Part shown: positions 1 through 7,787 of the stretch, one piece after another | Position numbering within the stretch: the stretch's first letter is position 1 | Layout of the letters: each line of letters begins with the position of its first letter | Assembly: GCF_001703635.1 (NCBI RefSeq) | Contig: NZ_LQZT01000007.1 | Coordinates: 1-64,000 of the forward strand | Length of the DNA: 64,000 bases | Origin: Parahoeflea olei | GTDB taxonomy: Bacteria > Pseudomonadota > Alphaproteobacteria > Rhizobiales > Rhizobiaceae | Direction of reading: 5' to 3' | The notes under the pieces: model-generated | Databases searched by the model: none | What the model was told of the DNA's origin: nothing | The model's input: only the letters and a program-made list of their open reading frames with translations | Made by a program: the position numbers and the translations under genes

Positions 1-106
1 CATGCGTGACCACGCACAGCATCTTCGTCCCGGCCTTCAGGCCCTCGACAACCACGACGCCGACATTGTCCGCGTGTTCATGTACCAGCAAATGGGGAGC
101 CCCCAT
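1..106 (-). CDS. suyA: SAF-domain lyase small subunit, probable (R)-sulfolactate sulfo-lyase SuyA, truncated by window edge
   Basis: Only the first 35 codons are in the window. They begin MGAPHLLVHEHADNVGVV, followed by a Val-rich strand and EGLKAG, which is the start of the SAF domain found in UxaA/GarD and SuyA small subunits. An AAGGAG ribosome site lies about 7 nt before the ATG. The gene is last in a minus-strand operon with TRAP, HpsN-like and two other dehydrogenases. That context favours SuyA, which with SuyB splits sulfolactate to pyruvate and sulfite, over altronate dehydratase. A full-length UxaA is encoded separately at 13755-15281. The SAF call is seen in sequence; the SuyA assignment is inferred from neighbours and needs the missing C-terminal part and the next gene. 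Confidence 0.6.
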   Translation of the reverse strand, partial: MGAPHLLVHEHADNVGVVVVEGLKAGTKMLCVVTH

Positions 107-120
107 GGCGTATCTCCTTC

Positions 121-1116
121 TTACGGTTTGAGAATGATTTTCGGGGCGGCGGCCCGCCCGTCGAGAATGTCAGAAAAAGCGGAGGCGCCGTCTTCGAGCG
201 GGCGGATCTCGCTCCAGTCGAGCGCGCCGAGCCGGCCGTCGAAGATCGCCGCGGCCGTGTCGCGGAAATCCCTGGGCGTGTAGGTATAGGCGCCGATGAA
301 GGTGATCTCCTGCAGCGTCATGCGGCGGATATCGAGCCCGCCCTGGGCGTCGCCGAGACCGATATGGATGATCACGCCACCGGGCCGCACGGCCCGGCTC
401 GCGGTCGCGCGCGTGGCAGAAAAGCCGACGCCGTCGATCACGACATCATAGGCGCCGGGATCGGCGGCCATCACCGCGTCGGGCGAAGCGACAGTGAAGT
501 CGCCCGCCGACCGGATCGCCGGGAGACGGCGTTCGTTGGCCTCGCTGATGGTCACGTCGCCAGCCCCTTGCGCCTTGAGCGCCAGCGCCGCGCCCAGCCC
601 GATGGCGCCGCCGCCGATGACGAGACATTTCGCCTTCGCCAGCGGCAGGTCGAGCGCGCCGGCGCCAAGCCGGACGCCGTGCCAGCCGCAGGCGAGCGGT
701 TCGGCCATGCAGGCCTTTTCGAAGGACACCCCGTCGGGGATTTCAACGAGGTTTTCCGCCGGAATCGCGATCAGCTCCGCGAACGCGCCCTGGCGCGGCA
801 TCATCGACAGGATCTGGCGCGAGGGGCAGAGATTGTTGCGGCCGGCCTTGCAGGCACGGCAGCTGCCGCAGGTGGCGAGCGGATTGACGGTGACGCGCCG
901 GCCCGTTCCCGGGCCTTCGACCACGACACCTGCCGCCTCGTGGCCGAGGATCAGCGGCGCGGGCCGGCGTTCGTCATGGCCGAGATAGGCATGCATGTCG
1001 GAGCCGCAGATGCCGACGGCCTCGACCCGGACCAGGCATTCGCCGGATTGCAGCACGGGCGGCAGCTCGTCGCGCCACTCAAGGCTGCGCGGCGCGGTGT
1101 AGACGAGAGCTTTCAT
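121..1116 (-). CDS. Zinc-dependent MDR alcohol dehydrogenase, HpsP-like
   Basis: This 331-residue medium-chain dehydrogenase has a catalytic zinc site (GICGSDMHAYLGHDE and LILGHEAAG). The four-cysteine structural zinc loop (CGSCRACKAGRNNLC) and a Rossmann motif (VIGGGAIGLG) are also present. It resembles sorbitol/idonate and threonine dehydrogenases. In DHPS-degrading bacteria an MDR enzyme (HpsP) and an SDR (HpsO) interconvert DHPS enantiomers by oxidation and reduction at C2, and the gene order here suggests that role. The start chosen is the ATG before KALVYTAP; an open frame runs 74 codons further upstream but lies inside the preceding SDR gene. The spacing to the SDR is 10 nt, so the two are probably co-translated. 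The fold is certain; the substrate is inferred from the operon. Confidence 0.8.
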   Translation of the reverse strand: MKALVYTAPRSLEWRDELPPVLQSGECLVRVEAVGICGSDMHAYLGHDERRPAPLILGHEAAGVVVEGPGTGRRVTVNPLATCGSCRACKAGRNNLCPSRQILSMMPRQGAFAELIAIPAENLVEIPDGVSFEKACMAEPLACGWHGVRLGAGALDLPLAKAKCLVIGGGAIGLGAALALKAQGAGDVTISEANERRLPAIRSAGDFTVASPDAVMAADPGAYDVVIDGVGFSATRATASRAVRPGGVIIHIGLGDAQGGLDIRRMTLQEITFIGAYTYTPRDFRDTAAAIFDGRLGALDWSEIRPLEDGASAFSDILDGRAAAPKIILKP

Positions 1117-1126
1117 GAACGGGTCC

Positions 1127-1885
1127 TCATTTGGCGGTATAGCCCCCGTCGACGAACAGCACCTGGCCGGTGACATAGCCCGACGCGTTGGAGGCGAGGA
1201 ACAGGAGCGGCCCGTCGAGATCGGCCATCTCTCCATTGCGGCCGATGCAGGTGGCCGCGGCATGCGCGCCCGAGACCTGGGGATCGGCGAAGACCGGGCC
1301 GGTGAGCTCGGTCGGAAAGAACCCCGGCGCCAGCGCATTGGCGTTGATGCCGTCGGCCGACCAGGCCTCGGCCATGGCGCGAGTCAATTGCTCGACCCCG
1401 CCCTTCGAGGCGCCATAGGCGATGCCGTTTGAAAAGGCGCGGCGCGACTGCAGCGAGGCGAAGTTGATGATCCTGCCCCAGCCCCGTTCCCGCATCGCCG
1501 GCACCAGCGCCTGGGCCAGGAAGAACGGCACCGTGAGATTGAGCGCGATGGTGCGCTCCCAGCCCTCGGGCGTGACCGCGCCGGCATGCTGGCGCAGGTT
1601 GAGCCCCGCGGCATTGACCAGAATGTCGGGCGGGCCGAAAGGTACAGCGGCCTTTTCCGCGATCGCCGCGACATCGGCGCCGCCGGCAAGATCGGCGGCA
1701 ATCGCCGCGGTCTCGCCTTGCGCCTCGCGGCGCCAGTCCTCGAGCGCATCGGCGCGGCGCGCGAGCCCCACCACCTTTGCGCCTGCACCCGCCAGGCAAC
1801 TGGCCGCCGCCCGGCCGAGGCCGGAGCTCGCGCCGGTGACGAGCGCCACCCGGCCCTCGAGGCCGAACATGTCCTGAACGCCCAT
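1127..1885 (-). CDS. SDR-family oxidoreductase, HpsO-like
   Basis: This 252-residue classical short-chain dehydrogenase has the cofactor motif TGASSGLG near residue 18 and NAAG. The catalytic Ser lies in NFASLQS and Tyr/Lys in YGASKGG, and there is a C-terminal GQVLFVDGG signature. It is closest in feel to gluconate 5-dehydrogenase and glucose/ribitol dehydrogenases. It lies directly after the HpsN-like gene (1 nt between stop and start codons) and before the MDR enzyme. In the known DHPS route such an SDR oxidises DHPS at C2 so that the enantiomer HpsN cannot use is racemised. The substrate assignment rests on context only. Confidence 0.85.
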   Translation of the reverse strand: MGVQDMFGLEGRVALVTGASSGLGRAAASCLAGAGAKVVGLARRADALEDWRREAQGETAAIAADLAGGADVAAIAEKAAVPFGPPDILVNAAGLNLRQHAGAVTPEGWERTIALNLTVPFFLAQALVPAMRERGWGRIINFASLQSRRAFSNGIAYGASKGGVEQLTRAMAEAWSADGINANALAPGFFPTELTGPVFADPQVSGAHAAATCIGRNGEMADLDGPLLFLASNASGYVTGQVLFVDGGYTAK

Positions 1886-1886
1886 C

Positions 1887-3203
1887 TCAGATATCCCGGT
1901 CGGTGCCGGAGAGATCGAAATTCTCGCCGGGGAAATATTTCCTGAGGCGGATATCGGCGGTGCGGGCGTGTCCCTCCATGCCTTCGAGCCGGGAGATGCG
2001 CGCGGTCGCCTCGGCGATCGGCTTGGCGCCCTCGCGGGTGGCGCGCTGCCAGGTGACGATCTTCATGTATTTGTGCACCGACAGCCCGCCGGTGTAGCGC
2101 GCGGCCTTGGAGGTCGGCAGCACATGGTTGGGCCCGGACGCCTTGTCGCCGAAGGCGACCGTCGTTTCCTCGCCCAGGAACAGCGAGCCGTAGCAGGAGA
2201 GCCTGTCGAGCCACCAGTCGGGGTCGGCGGCCTGCACGGTCAGGTGTTCGGGCGCATAGTCGTCGGAGGTCGCTGCCATTTCCTCGCGGCTGTCGCACAG
2301 GATCACTTCGGCAAAGTCGCGCCAGGCGGCGGCGGCGTTGTCGCGGTTGACCTCGGGCAGCGTGTCGATCAGCTTCGGCACAAGGGCCATCACGGTTTCG
2401 GCAAGCGCGCGGTCGTCGGTCACCAGCCATACCGGCGAATTGTAACCGTGCTCGGCCTGGCCGACGAGGTCGGCGGCGACGATCTCGGCGTCGGCGTCCT
2501 TGTCGGCGAGAATCAGGCTGTCGGTGGGGCCGGCGAACATGTCGATGCCGACGCGGCCGAACAGGATGCGCTTGGCTTCGGCGACGAACTGGTTGCCGGG
2601 ACCGACCAGGATGCCCGAGGCCGGGGCCCCGAACAGGCCGAAGGCCATCGAGGCCACGCCCTGCACCCCGCCCATGGCGAGGATGGTGTCCGCGCCGCAG
2701 AGATCGGCGGTGTAGAGGATCGCCGGATGCACGCCCACATCGGGCCGCGGCGGCGAGCAGACCGTGATGTGCTTGCAGCCGGCCACCTTGGCGGTGGTCA
2801 CGGTCATGATGGCGGAGGCAACGTGGCTGTAGCGGCCGCCCGGCACATAGCAGCCCGCGGCCTCGATCGGGATGATCTTCTGGCCGGCCACGAGCCCCGG
2901 AACGATCTCCACCTCGACGTCGCCCAGCGTCGATTTCTGCGCTTCGGCGAACTTCTTCACATTGTCATGGGCAAAGCGGATGTCGTCTTTGAGCTTCTGC
3001 GGCAGCTGCGAGGCGGCGCGCGCGATCTCTTCGCGGGTGACGACGATGTTGCCGGTGTAGCGGTCGAACTGTTCGGCATAGCGCCGGGCAGCCTCTTCTC
3101 CGCCGGTCTCGATCTGGTCGAGGATGGCCTGGACCGTGTCACGGACGGAGCCGGACTCGGCGGATGCGGTTTTTTCGGCTTTCTTGAGATAGATGCGGGA
3201 CAT
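1887..3203 (-). CDS. hpsN: Histidinol-dehydrogenase-family enzyme, probable sulfopropanediol 3-dehydrogenase HpsN
   Basis: This 438-residue zinc- and NAD-dependent dehydrogenase of the HisD family covers the full family length. Recognisable blocks are PGGRYSHVAS, the nucleotide-binding stretch CSPPRPD with LCGADTILAMGG, GPGNQFVAEAKR, DMFAGPTDS, DLVGQAEHGYNSP and SGPNHVLPT. No histidine-biosynthesis gene is nearby, and the gene sits between TRAP dctM and two alcohol dehydrogenases. HpsN, a HisD homologue, oxidises (R)-DHPS in two steps to (R)-sulfolactate, which the downstream SuyA-type lyase would then desulfonate. A strong AAAAGGAGG ribosome site lies about 10 nt before the chosen ATG. A genuine HisD moonlighting in sugar-acid catabolism cannot be excluded. 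Confidence 0.75.
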   Translation of the reverse strand: MSRIYLKKAEKTASAESGSVRDTVQAILDQIETGGEEAARRYAEQFDRYTGNIVVTREEIARAASQLPQKLKDDIRFAHDNVKKFAEAQKSTLGDVEVEIVPGLVAGQKIIPIEAAGCYVPGGRYSHVASAIMTVTTAKVAGCKHITVCSPPRPDVGVHPAILYTADLCGADTILAMGGVQGVASMAFGLFGAPASGILVGPGNQFVAEAKRILFGRVGIDMFAGPTDSLILADKDADAEIVAADLVGQAEHGYNSPVWLVTDDRALAETVMALVPKLIDTLPEVNRDNAAAAWRDFAEVILCDSREEMAATSDDYAPEHLTVQAADPDWWLDRLSCYGSLFLGEETTVAFGDKASGPNHVLPTSKAARYTGGLSVHKYMKIVTWQRATREGAKPIAEATARISRLEGMEGHARTADIRLRKYFPGENFDLSGTDRDI

Positions 3204-3234
3204 GTTCCCGGACCTCCTTTTGATGGGTGTCAGG

Positions 3235-4563
3235 CTATTGGTAGATGGCGGGCAGCAGGGTGGTGGACAGCGCCGGGACATAGGCGATGAACAGCACGAC
3301 GATCAGCATGAACAGTACGAAGGGGATCGCCTGCCAGGCTATTTTCAAAATCGATTCGCCGGTAATGCCAGATACGACGAACAGGTTGAGACCGAGTGGC
3401 GGGGTGATGAAGCCGACCCCGAGCGCGGTGACCATCATCACGCAGAACTGGATCTCGTTCATGCCGATATTGTCGGCGAGCGGCTTGAGGATCGGCGCCA
3501 GGATGACGATGTTGGGTGTGGTCTCCATGACGCAGCCGGCGGCGATCAGGATGAAGATCATCATCAGGATGATGATCACGGGATCTTCGCTGACCGAGGT
3601 CACGGCCTGCACGAACCCCTGCGGCACGCCCATGATCGCCAGCGCCTCGGCAAGCGGGGCGGAAAAGGCGATGATCGGCAGGATCACGCCGTTGACCTTG
3701 GCGGAGCCCAGAAGCATGGCCGGGAAATCGGCAAGACTCAGCGTGCGCAGCATGAAGCCCATCAGGATCGTGACCACCACCGCGGTGGCGCCGGCCTCGG
3801 TCGGCGTCAGACGTCCGGAAAAGATGCCGTAGAAGATGATGCCCGGCACGATGAAGGCATACCAGCCGGATTTGAGCGCATGGCCGAGATTGGAGGCCCA
3901 CTCGCCGAACGTCATCGGCTCGCCGCCCTCGTAGTGGTAGATGCGGTTGACGACGAGATTGGTGACCAGGATCGAGACGAGGATCAGGATGCCCGGAATG
4001 AGGGCCGCCAGGAACAGCGTCGAGGCGGAGATGCCGAGCACCAGGCCGATGATGATATAGGCGATGGAGGGCGGAATGAGGATGCCGGTGCAGGCGCCGG
4101 CGGCGACCAGCGCGCAGGCATAGGGCCGCGGATAGCCGCTTTCGACGAGCCGGGCGATGGTCATGCGGCCGACGGCGGCGGCCCCTGCGGCATCCGAGCC
4201 CGAAATCGCCGCGAACATGCCACAGACCAGCACCGTGGCCGAGCCGAAGCCGCCCTTGGTCCAGCAGGTCAGCGCCTCGGCGACATCGAGAAACTTGCGG
4301 CTCAGTCCCGTGCGCACCAGCACATCGCCGGTCAGGATGAACAGCGGCACGGCGGTCAGCGCAAAGGCGTCGATGCCGGTGAACAGGCTTTCGCCGACCG
4401 CGCTCAGCGGCATGTCGCCGGACATTGCCAGCATCAGGATCGCGCCGGCGCCGATTGCCGCCCAGACCGGCACCGCAAGGGTGATCAGCGCGACGAAGAG
4501 GATGACCGGTGCATAGAAGTCCCAGCCGAGTTCGACGGTCTGGTTGAGCTGTTGCCAAAGCAT
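3235..4563 (-). CDS. dctM: TRAP transporter large permease subunit (DctM family)
   Basis: This 442-residue, very hydrophobic protein has roughly a dozen membrane segments. It carries DctM signatures such as SGSDAAGAAAVGRMT, the IPPSIAYIIIG loop and ITPPLGLNLFVVSGI. It forms the sodium-coupled channel of the tripartite transporter whose small subunit (DctQ) and periplasmic receptor (DctP) are immediately upstream. The start is the ATG before LWQQLNQ, 10 nt after the dctQ stop. The system most likely imports the sulfonate (DHPS) used by the downstream dehydrogenases; in roseobacters a TRAP system (hpsKLM) does this. The ligand is inferred. Confidence 0.9.
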   Translation of the reverse strand: MLWQQLNQTVELGWDFYAPVILFVALITLAVPVWAAIGAGAILMLAMSGDMPLSAVGESLFTGIDAFALTAVPLFILTGDVLVRTGLSRKFLDVAEALTCWTKGGFGSATVLVCGMFAAISGSDAAGAAAVGRMTIARLVESGYPRPYACALVAAGACTGILIPPSIAYIIIGLVLGISASTLFLAALIPGILILVSILVTNLVVNRIYHYEGGEPMTFGEWASNLGHALKSGWYAFIVPGIIFYGIFSGRLTPTEAGATAVVVTILMGFMLRTLSLADFPAMLLGSAKVNGVILPIIAFSAPLAEALAIMGVPQGFVQAVTSVSEDPVIIILMMIFILIAAGCVMETTPNIVILAPILKPLADNIGMNEIQFCVMMVTALGVGFITPPLGLNLFVVSGITGESILKIAWQAIPFVLFMLIVVLFIAYVPALSTTLLPAIYQ

Positions 4564-4573
4564 GATGCGCCCC

Positions 4574-5089
4574 TCACTCGAACAGCTGGTCGCCTTCATA
4601 GACGGGCGAGCCGTCCAGAAGGCAGCGGATGTCACGGACCAGCGACTGGGCGAGGCGCCACAGCATGATCGCAAAGCCGAGCGGCACCGCCATCAGGAAC
4701 CACACCATCGACACCCTGAGCCCGGCGCTGACGGAACCGTATTTGGCCGAAACCAGCACCGTCTCGAACGACCAGTAGAGCGCGATCACGGCGACGACGA
4801 CCATGACCAGGTCGCCGAAGATGTAGAGCGCGGCCTTGGCGCGCGGCCCGAGGTAATGCATCATCACGTCGATGCGGATATGGCCGCGCTCGCGCACCGC
4901 CGCCGCGGCCCCGATCCAGACGAGATAGATAAAGGCGTAGCGCACCACCTCCTCGCCCCAGATCGAGGAATAGGCGAAGACTTCGCGGCGCAGCACCTCG
5001 ATCGCCATGGTCGCGACCAGCAGCACGTAGAACATCAGCAGCGCCCAGCGTTCCAGGTTCCGGTCCAGCGCACTCAGGAATTTCGACAC
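4574..5089 (-). CDS. dctQ: TRAP transporter small permease subunit (DctQ family)
   Basis: This 171-residue protein has four predicted membrane helices. The DctQ core sequence follows helix two (SSIWGEEVVRYAFIYLVWIG, then RERGHIRIDV). It pairs with the DctM protein encoded 10 nt downstream. An AAGGAGG-type site precedes the ATG. The gene is separated from dctP by about 110 nt containing a strong hairpin, which probably lowers permease expression relative to the binding protein. Confidence 0.9.
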   Translation of the reverse strand: MSKFLSALDRNLERWALLMFYVLLVATMAIEVLRREVFAYSSIWGEEVVRYAFIYLVWIGAAAAVRERGHIRIDVMMHYLGPRAKAALYIFGDLVMVVVAVIALYWSFETVLVSAKYGSVSAGLRVSMVWFLMAVPLGFAIMLWRLAQSLVRDIRCLLDGSPVYEGDQLFE

Positions 5090-5151
5090 GATACCTCCTT
5101 CGCGGCGCCGCCCTGTCCGGGCCGCCAGCCAGCGTTGTTGGTTGGTTTGCC

Positions 5152-5187
5152 GCTTCCGCCGCCCGGGAACTTGCCGGCGGCGGAAGC
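5152..5187 (-). terminator. dctP-dctQ intercistronic hairpin
   Basis: A perfect 12-bp inverted repeat (arms 5152-5163 and 5176-5187, GC-rich, 12-nt loop) lies 14 nt after the dctP stop codon on the transcribed minus strand. There is no clear U-tract, so it looks like an mRNA-stabilising or attenuating stem rather than a complete terminator. This position is expected where a solute-binding protein must be made in excess over its permease. Confidence 0.6.
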
Positions 5188-5201
5188 CTCAGAGGGTGGG
5201 A

Positions 5202-6353
5202 TCAGGCGTCGTGGACGTAGTATTTGCCCTTGGTGCCGGCGGCCTCGACCAGCTTGTCGAAGGTGTCCATCGATCCGGCCAGCTCGGTCTTGTAGCTGTC
5301 CCATTCGGAGCGCTGGTAGCCGACCGTCTCCTTCCACTCGTTGAGCTGGTCTTCCGTCAGCGAATGGAACTCGACGCCGGACTTGGCCATCTCGGCCATG
5401 GCGAAGGCGCGGGCCGAGGGCACCTTGGCGAGGTTCTGGTGGAAGCTCATCTCCGAAGCCCAGGCGATCGAATCCTGCACGTCGGCGGGCAGGCCGTTGA
5501 ACCATTCGAGATTGCAGGCATAGGCCTGGCTGTCGGGCACGGCCTGGGTGAAGGTGACATGGCTCAGGATGTCCTTGAAGCCGAAGGCGTAGAGCGCGCC
5601 GACCGACGGGTCGAGCGCATCGGCCACGCCCTGCTTGATGGCCGAGGGCGTCTCACCCCAGGCCACCGGCGTGGGATTGGCGCCGCCCATGCGGTAGAAC
5701 TGCTGGAGCATCTTGGAGCCCGGCACGCGAAACTTCACGCCCTGCAGGTCGGCCGGCGTGATGATCGCCTTGCCGCCCTGGCGCACGGCCATCACCCGCG
5801 GATCGATGCAGAAATAGAACATCGGCTTGAAGCCGCGCGCCTCGACCAGCGCATCGACTTCCTTCTTCCAGATGTCCGAGGTCACCAGATTGACGAAGCG
5901 CTGATTGGCGCCGCAGAAATAGGGCATGTTGATGAGATCGACCGCCGGCGCAAAGGGCGCGAAATTGGACAGGGAGAACTGGCCGGCATTGACCGTGCCG
6001 CCCTGCACCTTCTGCGCCAAAGCCGAGCCGATGCCGAGCTGGCCGCCGGGGGCGAGCTTGACATAGATCTTGCCGTTCGACGCGTTCTGGAGGTTTTCCT
6101 TCACGTCGAGCTGCATCATCGGATAGCTGCGCGAGGTGCCGATCACATATTCGGTGGCGAGCGTCATCACATGGGCGGCCGCGGCCTCGCGGTCCTTTTC
6201 CTCCTTGGCGGTCTGCGCCACCGCCTCGTCCGACCACAGCGTCCCCGCCGCGCCGAGCACCATGGCGGCGGTGAAGGCGCCAGCTCCGGTCAGCTTGAGA
6301 AAATTGCGTCGCTCGGCCGAAGCCAGGTCATCCTGAATGCTCTTGTCGGTCAT
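5202..6353 (-). CDS. dctP: TRAP transporter solute-binding protein (DctP family), Tat-type leader
   Basis: This 383-residue periplasmic receptor has an N-terminus containing RRNFLKLTG followed by a hydrophobic stretch and AVAQTA. That is a twin-arginine signal ending near residue 47. The mature part has DctP hallmarks: GGQLGIG, the region before MPYF, a conserved Arg in GVKFRVPGSKM and GGANPTPVAWGE. It carries an acidic tail KYYVHDA. It delivers substrate to the DctQM channel encoded downstream. Its ATG overlaps the stop of the preceding small membrane gene in an ATGA. A DHPS or related C3-sulfonate ligand is inferred from the operon. Confidence 0.9.
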   Translation of the reverse strand: MTDKSIQDDLASAERRNFLKLTGAGAFTAAMVLGAAGTLWSDEAVAQTAKEEKDREAAAAHVMTLATEYVIGTSRSYPMMQLDVKENLQNASNGKIYVKLAPGGQLGIGSALAQKVQGGTVNAGQFSLSNFAPFAPAVDLINMPYFCGANQRFVNLVTSDIWKKEVDALVEARGFKPMFYFCIDPRVMAVRQGGKAIITPADLQGVKFRVPGSKMLQQFYRMGGANPTPVAWGETPSAIKQGVADALDPSVGALYAFGFKDILSHVTFTQAVPDSQAYACNLEWFNGLPADVQDSIAWASEMSFHQNLAKVPSARAFAMAEMAKSGVEFHSLTEDQLNEWKETVGYQRSEWDSYKTELAGSMDTFDKLVEAAGTKGKYYVHDA

Positions 6354-6580
6354 CGGGTTTCCTCCTCCCCATTGTGTGCTGATGTGGTGTCGCGCGCGCC
6401 CCCTGCCTCGATGATGAGCAGACCGGCGACGAAGAAACTGCAGGAGAGCGCGAGCAGCACGGCCTGCTGCAGATCGGTCAGGAAAGCGGCGCGAAAGAAG
6501 GCGCCCGCCACCACATCCGCGGCGAACAGCGCCATCGTCAGGGCAGCCAGCCAAAAGACCGGTTTTTCCGCGTGTATCAT
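6350..6580 (-). CDS. Small two-helix membrane protein heading the TRAP operon
   Basis: This 76-residue protein has two hydrophobic segments, about residues 8-27 (FWLAALTMALFAADVVAGAF) and 37-58, and a polar tail rich in Glu at the C-terminus. I do not recognise the family. It is the first gene after the LacI operator, has a GGGAGGGG ribosome site, and its TGA overlaps the dctP ATG by 4 nt, which strongly indicates a real translated gene coupled to dctP. It could be an accessory membrane subunit of the transporter. An in-frame extension upstream would cross the promoter region and is rejected. Confidence 0.65.
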   Translation of the reverse strand: MIHAEKPVFWLAALTMALFAADVVAGAFFRAAFLTDLQQAVLLALSCSFFVAGLLIIEAGGARDTTSAHNGEEETR

Positions 6581-6608
6581 GACCCCTCCCAAGGTTTCGA
6601 CCGTTGCA

Positions 6609-6624
6609 ATGTAAGCGCTTACAT
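6609..6624. promoter_or_regulatory. LacI-family operator
   Basis: ATGTAAGCGCTTACAT is a perfect 16-bp palindrome with the central CG typical of LacI/GalR operators. It lies 28 nt upstream of the small membrane gene that starts the TRAP/hps operon and 68 nt upstream of the divergent lacI-type gene. It could therefore control both directions. The palindrome is seen directly; binding by the adjacent regulator is inferred. Confidence 0.75.
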
Positions 6625-6691
6625 GGTTTAACGCAACCACCTACAGCGTGCTTTGGGGTATATTTGTTTCAGCAGCCATGATGGAGGGCCC

Positions 6692-7708
6692 GTGAACGAC
6701 CATAGCAAGCCAACGCTCGATGACGTCGCGCGCGCGGCGGGCGTGTCGACGGCAACGGTGTCGCGCTGCCTCAATTCGCCCGATCAGGTGATTGCCGCGA
6801 CCCGTCTGCGGGTGATGCAGGCGGTGGAGACGCTCGGCTACACGCCTGATTTCGGCGGGCGCGCGCTCGCCTCGCGGCGCACCAACACCGTGGGCGCGAT
6901 CATCCCCACCATGGACAATGCCATCTTTGCGCGCGGGCTGCAGTCGTTTCAGGAAACGCTGTCGCGCTTCGGCAAGACGCTTCTGGTGGCGAGCTCGAAT
7001 TACGATCCCGCGCGCGAGCGCGAGCAGATGGAGGCGCTTGCCGGGCGCGGGGCCGACGGGCTTTTGCTGATCGGCTCGGCGCGGCCCGACATGAGCACCG
7101 ATTACCTGCGCCGGCGCGGCATTCCCTTCGTGCGCGCCTGGAACCTCGGCAGCGGCGACGGTCATTTCGTGGGCTTCGACAACCGCGCAGCGGCGGCGAT
7201 GCTGGCCGAGAGGGTGATCGCCTATGGCCATCGCCGGCTTTCCATGATCGCCGGCGTCACGCAGATGAACGACCGCGCCGCCGACCGTATGGCCGGCGTG
7301 CGGGATGCCGCCCGCGCCGCGGGCATCGCCGATGCCGACCTGCCGGTGATCGAGGCCGCCTATACCTTTGAGGACGGCGCGCGCGCCATGGGCGAACTGA
7401 TGGCGCGGACGCCGCGGCCGAGCGTGGTGATGTGCGGCAACGACGTGCTCGCCGTCGGCGCCATGCAGCGCGCGCGCGAACTCGGCCTTGCCATGCCGGC
7501 GGACGTCTCGATCACCGGGTTCGACGACATCGATCTCGCGCGTGTGGTCACGCCGGAACTGACCACCGTGCGGGTGCCGCACCGGCGCATGGGCGAGGCG
7601 GCGGCGGAAATGCTGATCAGGCTCATCACCAAGCAGCCGGTCGAAACCCATGTCAAGATTCCGACCGCGATCGTCGAGCGCGGCACGCTGGGGCCGCCCC
7701 GGGACTGA
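6692..7708 (+). CDS. LacI-family transcriptional regulator of the DHPS/TRAP operon
   Basis: This 338-residue protein has an N-terminal LacI helix-turn-helix (TLDDVARAAGVSTATVSRCL) and hinge, then a periplasmic-binding-protein-like effector domain ending with the characteristic GFDDIDLARVVTPELTTVRVP. GTG at 6692 is chosen because a GGAGGG site lies 3 nt upstream; the longer frame starting at 6653 would include unstructured residues before the HTH. It is transcribed away from the TRAP/hps operon with a perfect palindromic operator between them, so it is probably the substrate-responsive repressor of that operon and of itself. Confidence 0.9.
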   Translation: MNDHSKPTLDDVARAAGVSTATVSRCLNSPDQVIAATRLRVMQAVETLGYTPDFGGRALASRRTNTVGAIIPTMDNAIFARGLQSFQETLSRFGKTLLVASSNYDPAREREQMEALAGRGADGLLLIGSARPDMSTDYLRRRGIPFVRAWNLGSGDGHFVGFDNRAAAAMLAERVIAYGHRRLSMIAGVTQMNDRAADRMAGVRDAARAAGIADADLPVIEAAYTFEDGARAMGELMARTPRPSVVMCGNDVLAVGAMQRARELGLAMPADVSITGFDDIDLARVVTPELTTVRVPHRRMGEAAAEMLIRLITKQPVETHVKIPTAIVERGTLGPPRD

Positions 7709-7787
7709 GCCCACGCCTTGCCCCGGGTCGGGCCGGCCTTGCGCCGCGCTCGCCGCGCCCGGGCCTGGCACATGCGGGGATCGGGCC

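Noticed and set aside
1887..3203. Calling this gene histidine-biosynthetic hisD
   Set aside because: No other his genes are nearby, and the TRAP/dehydrogenase/SAF-lyase operon fits the HpsN branch of the family better.
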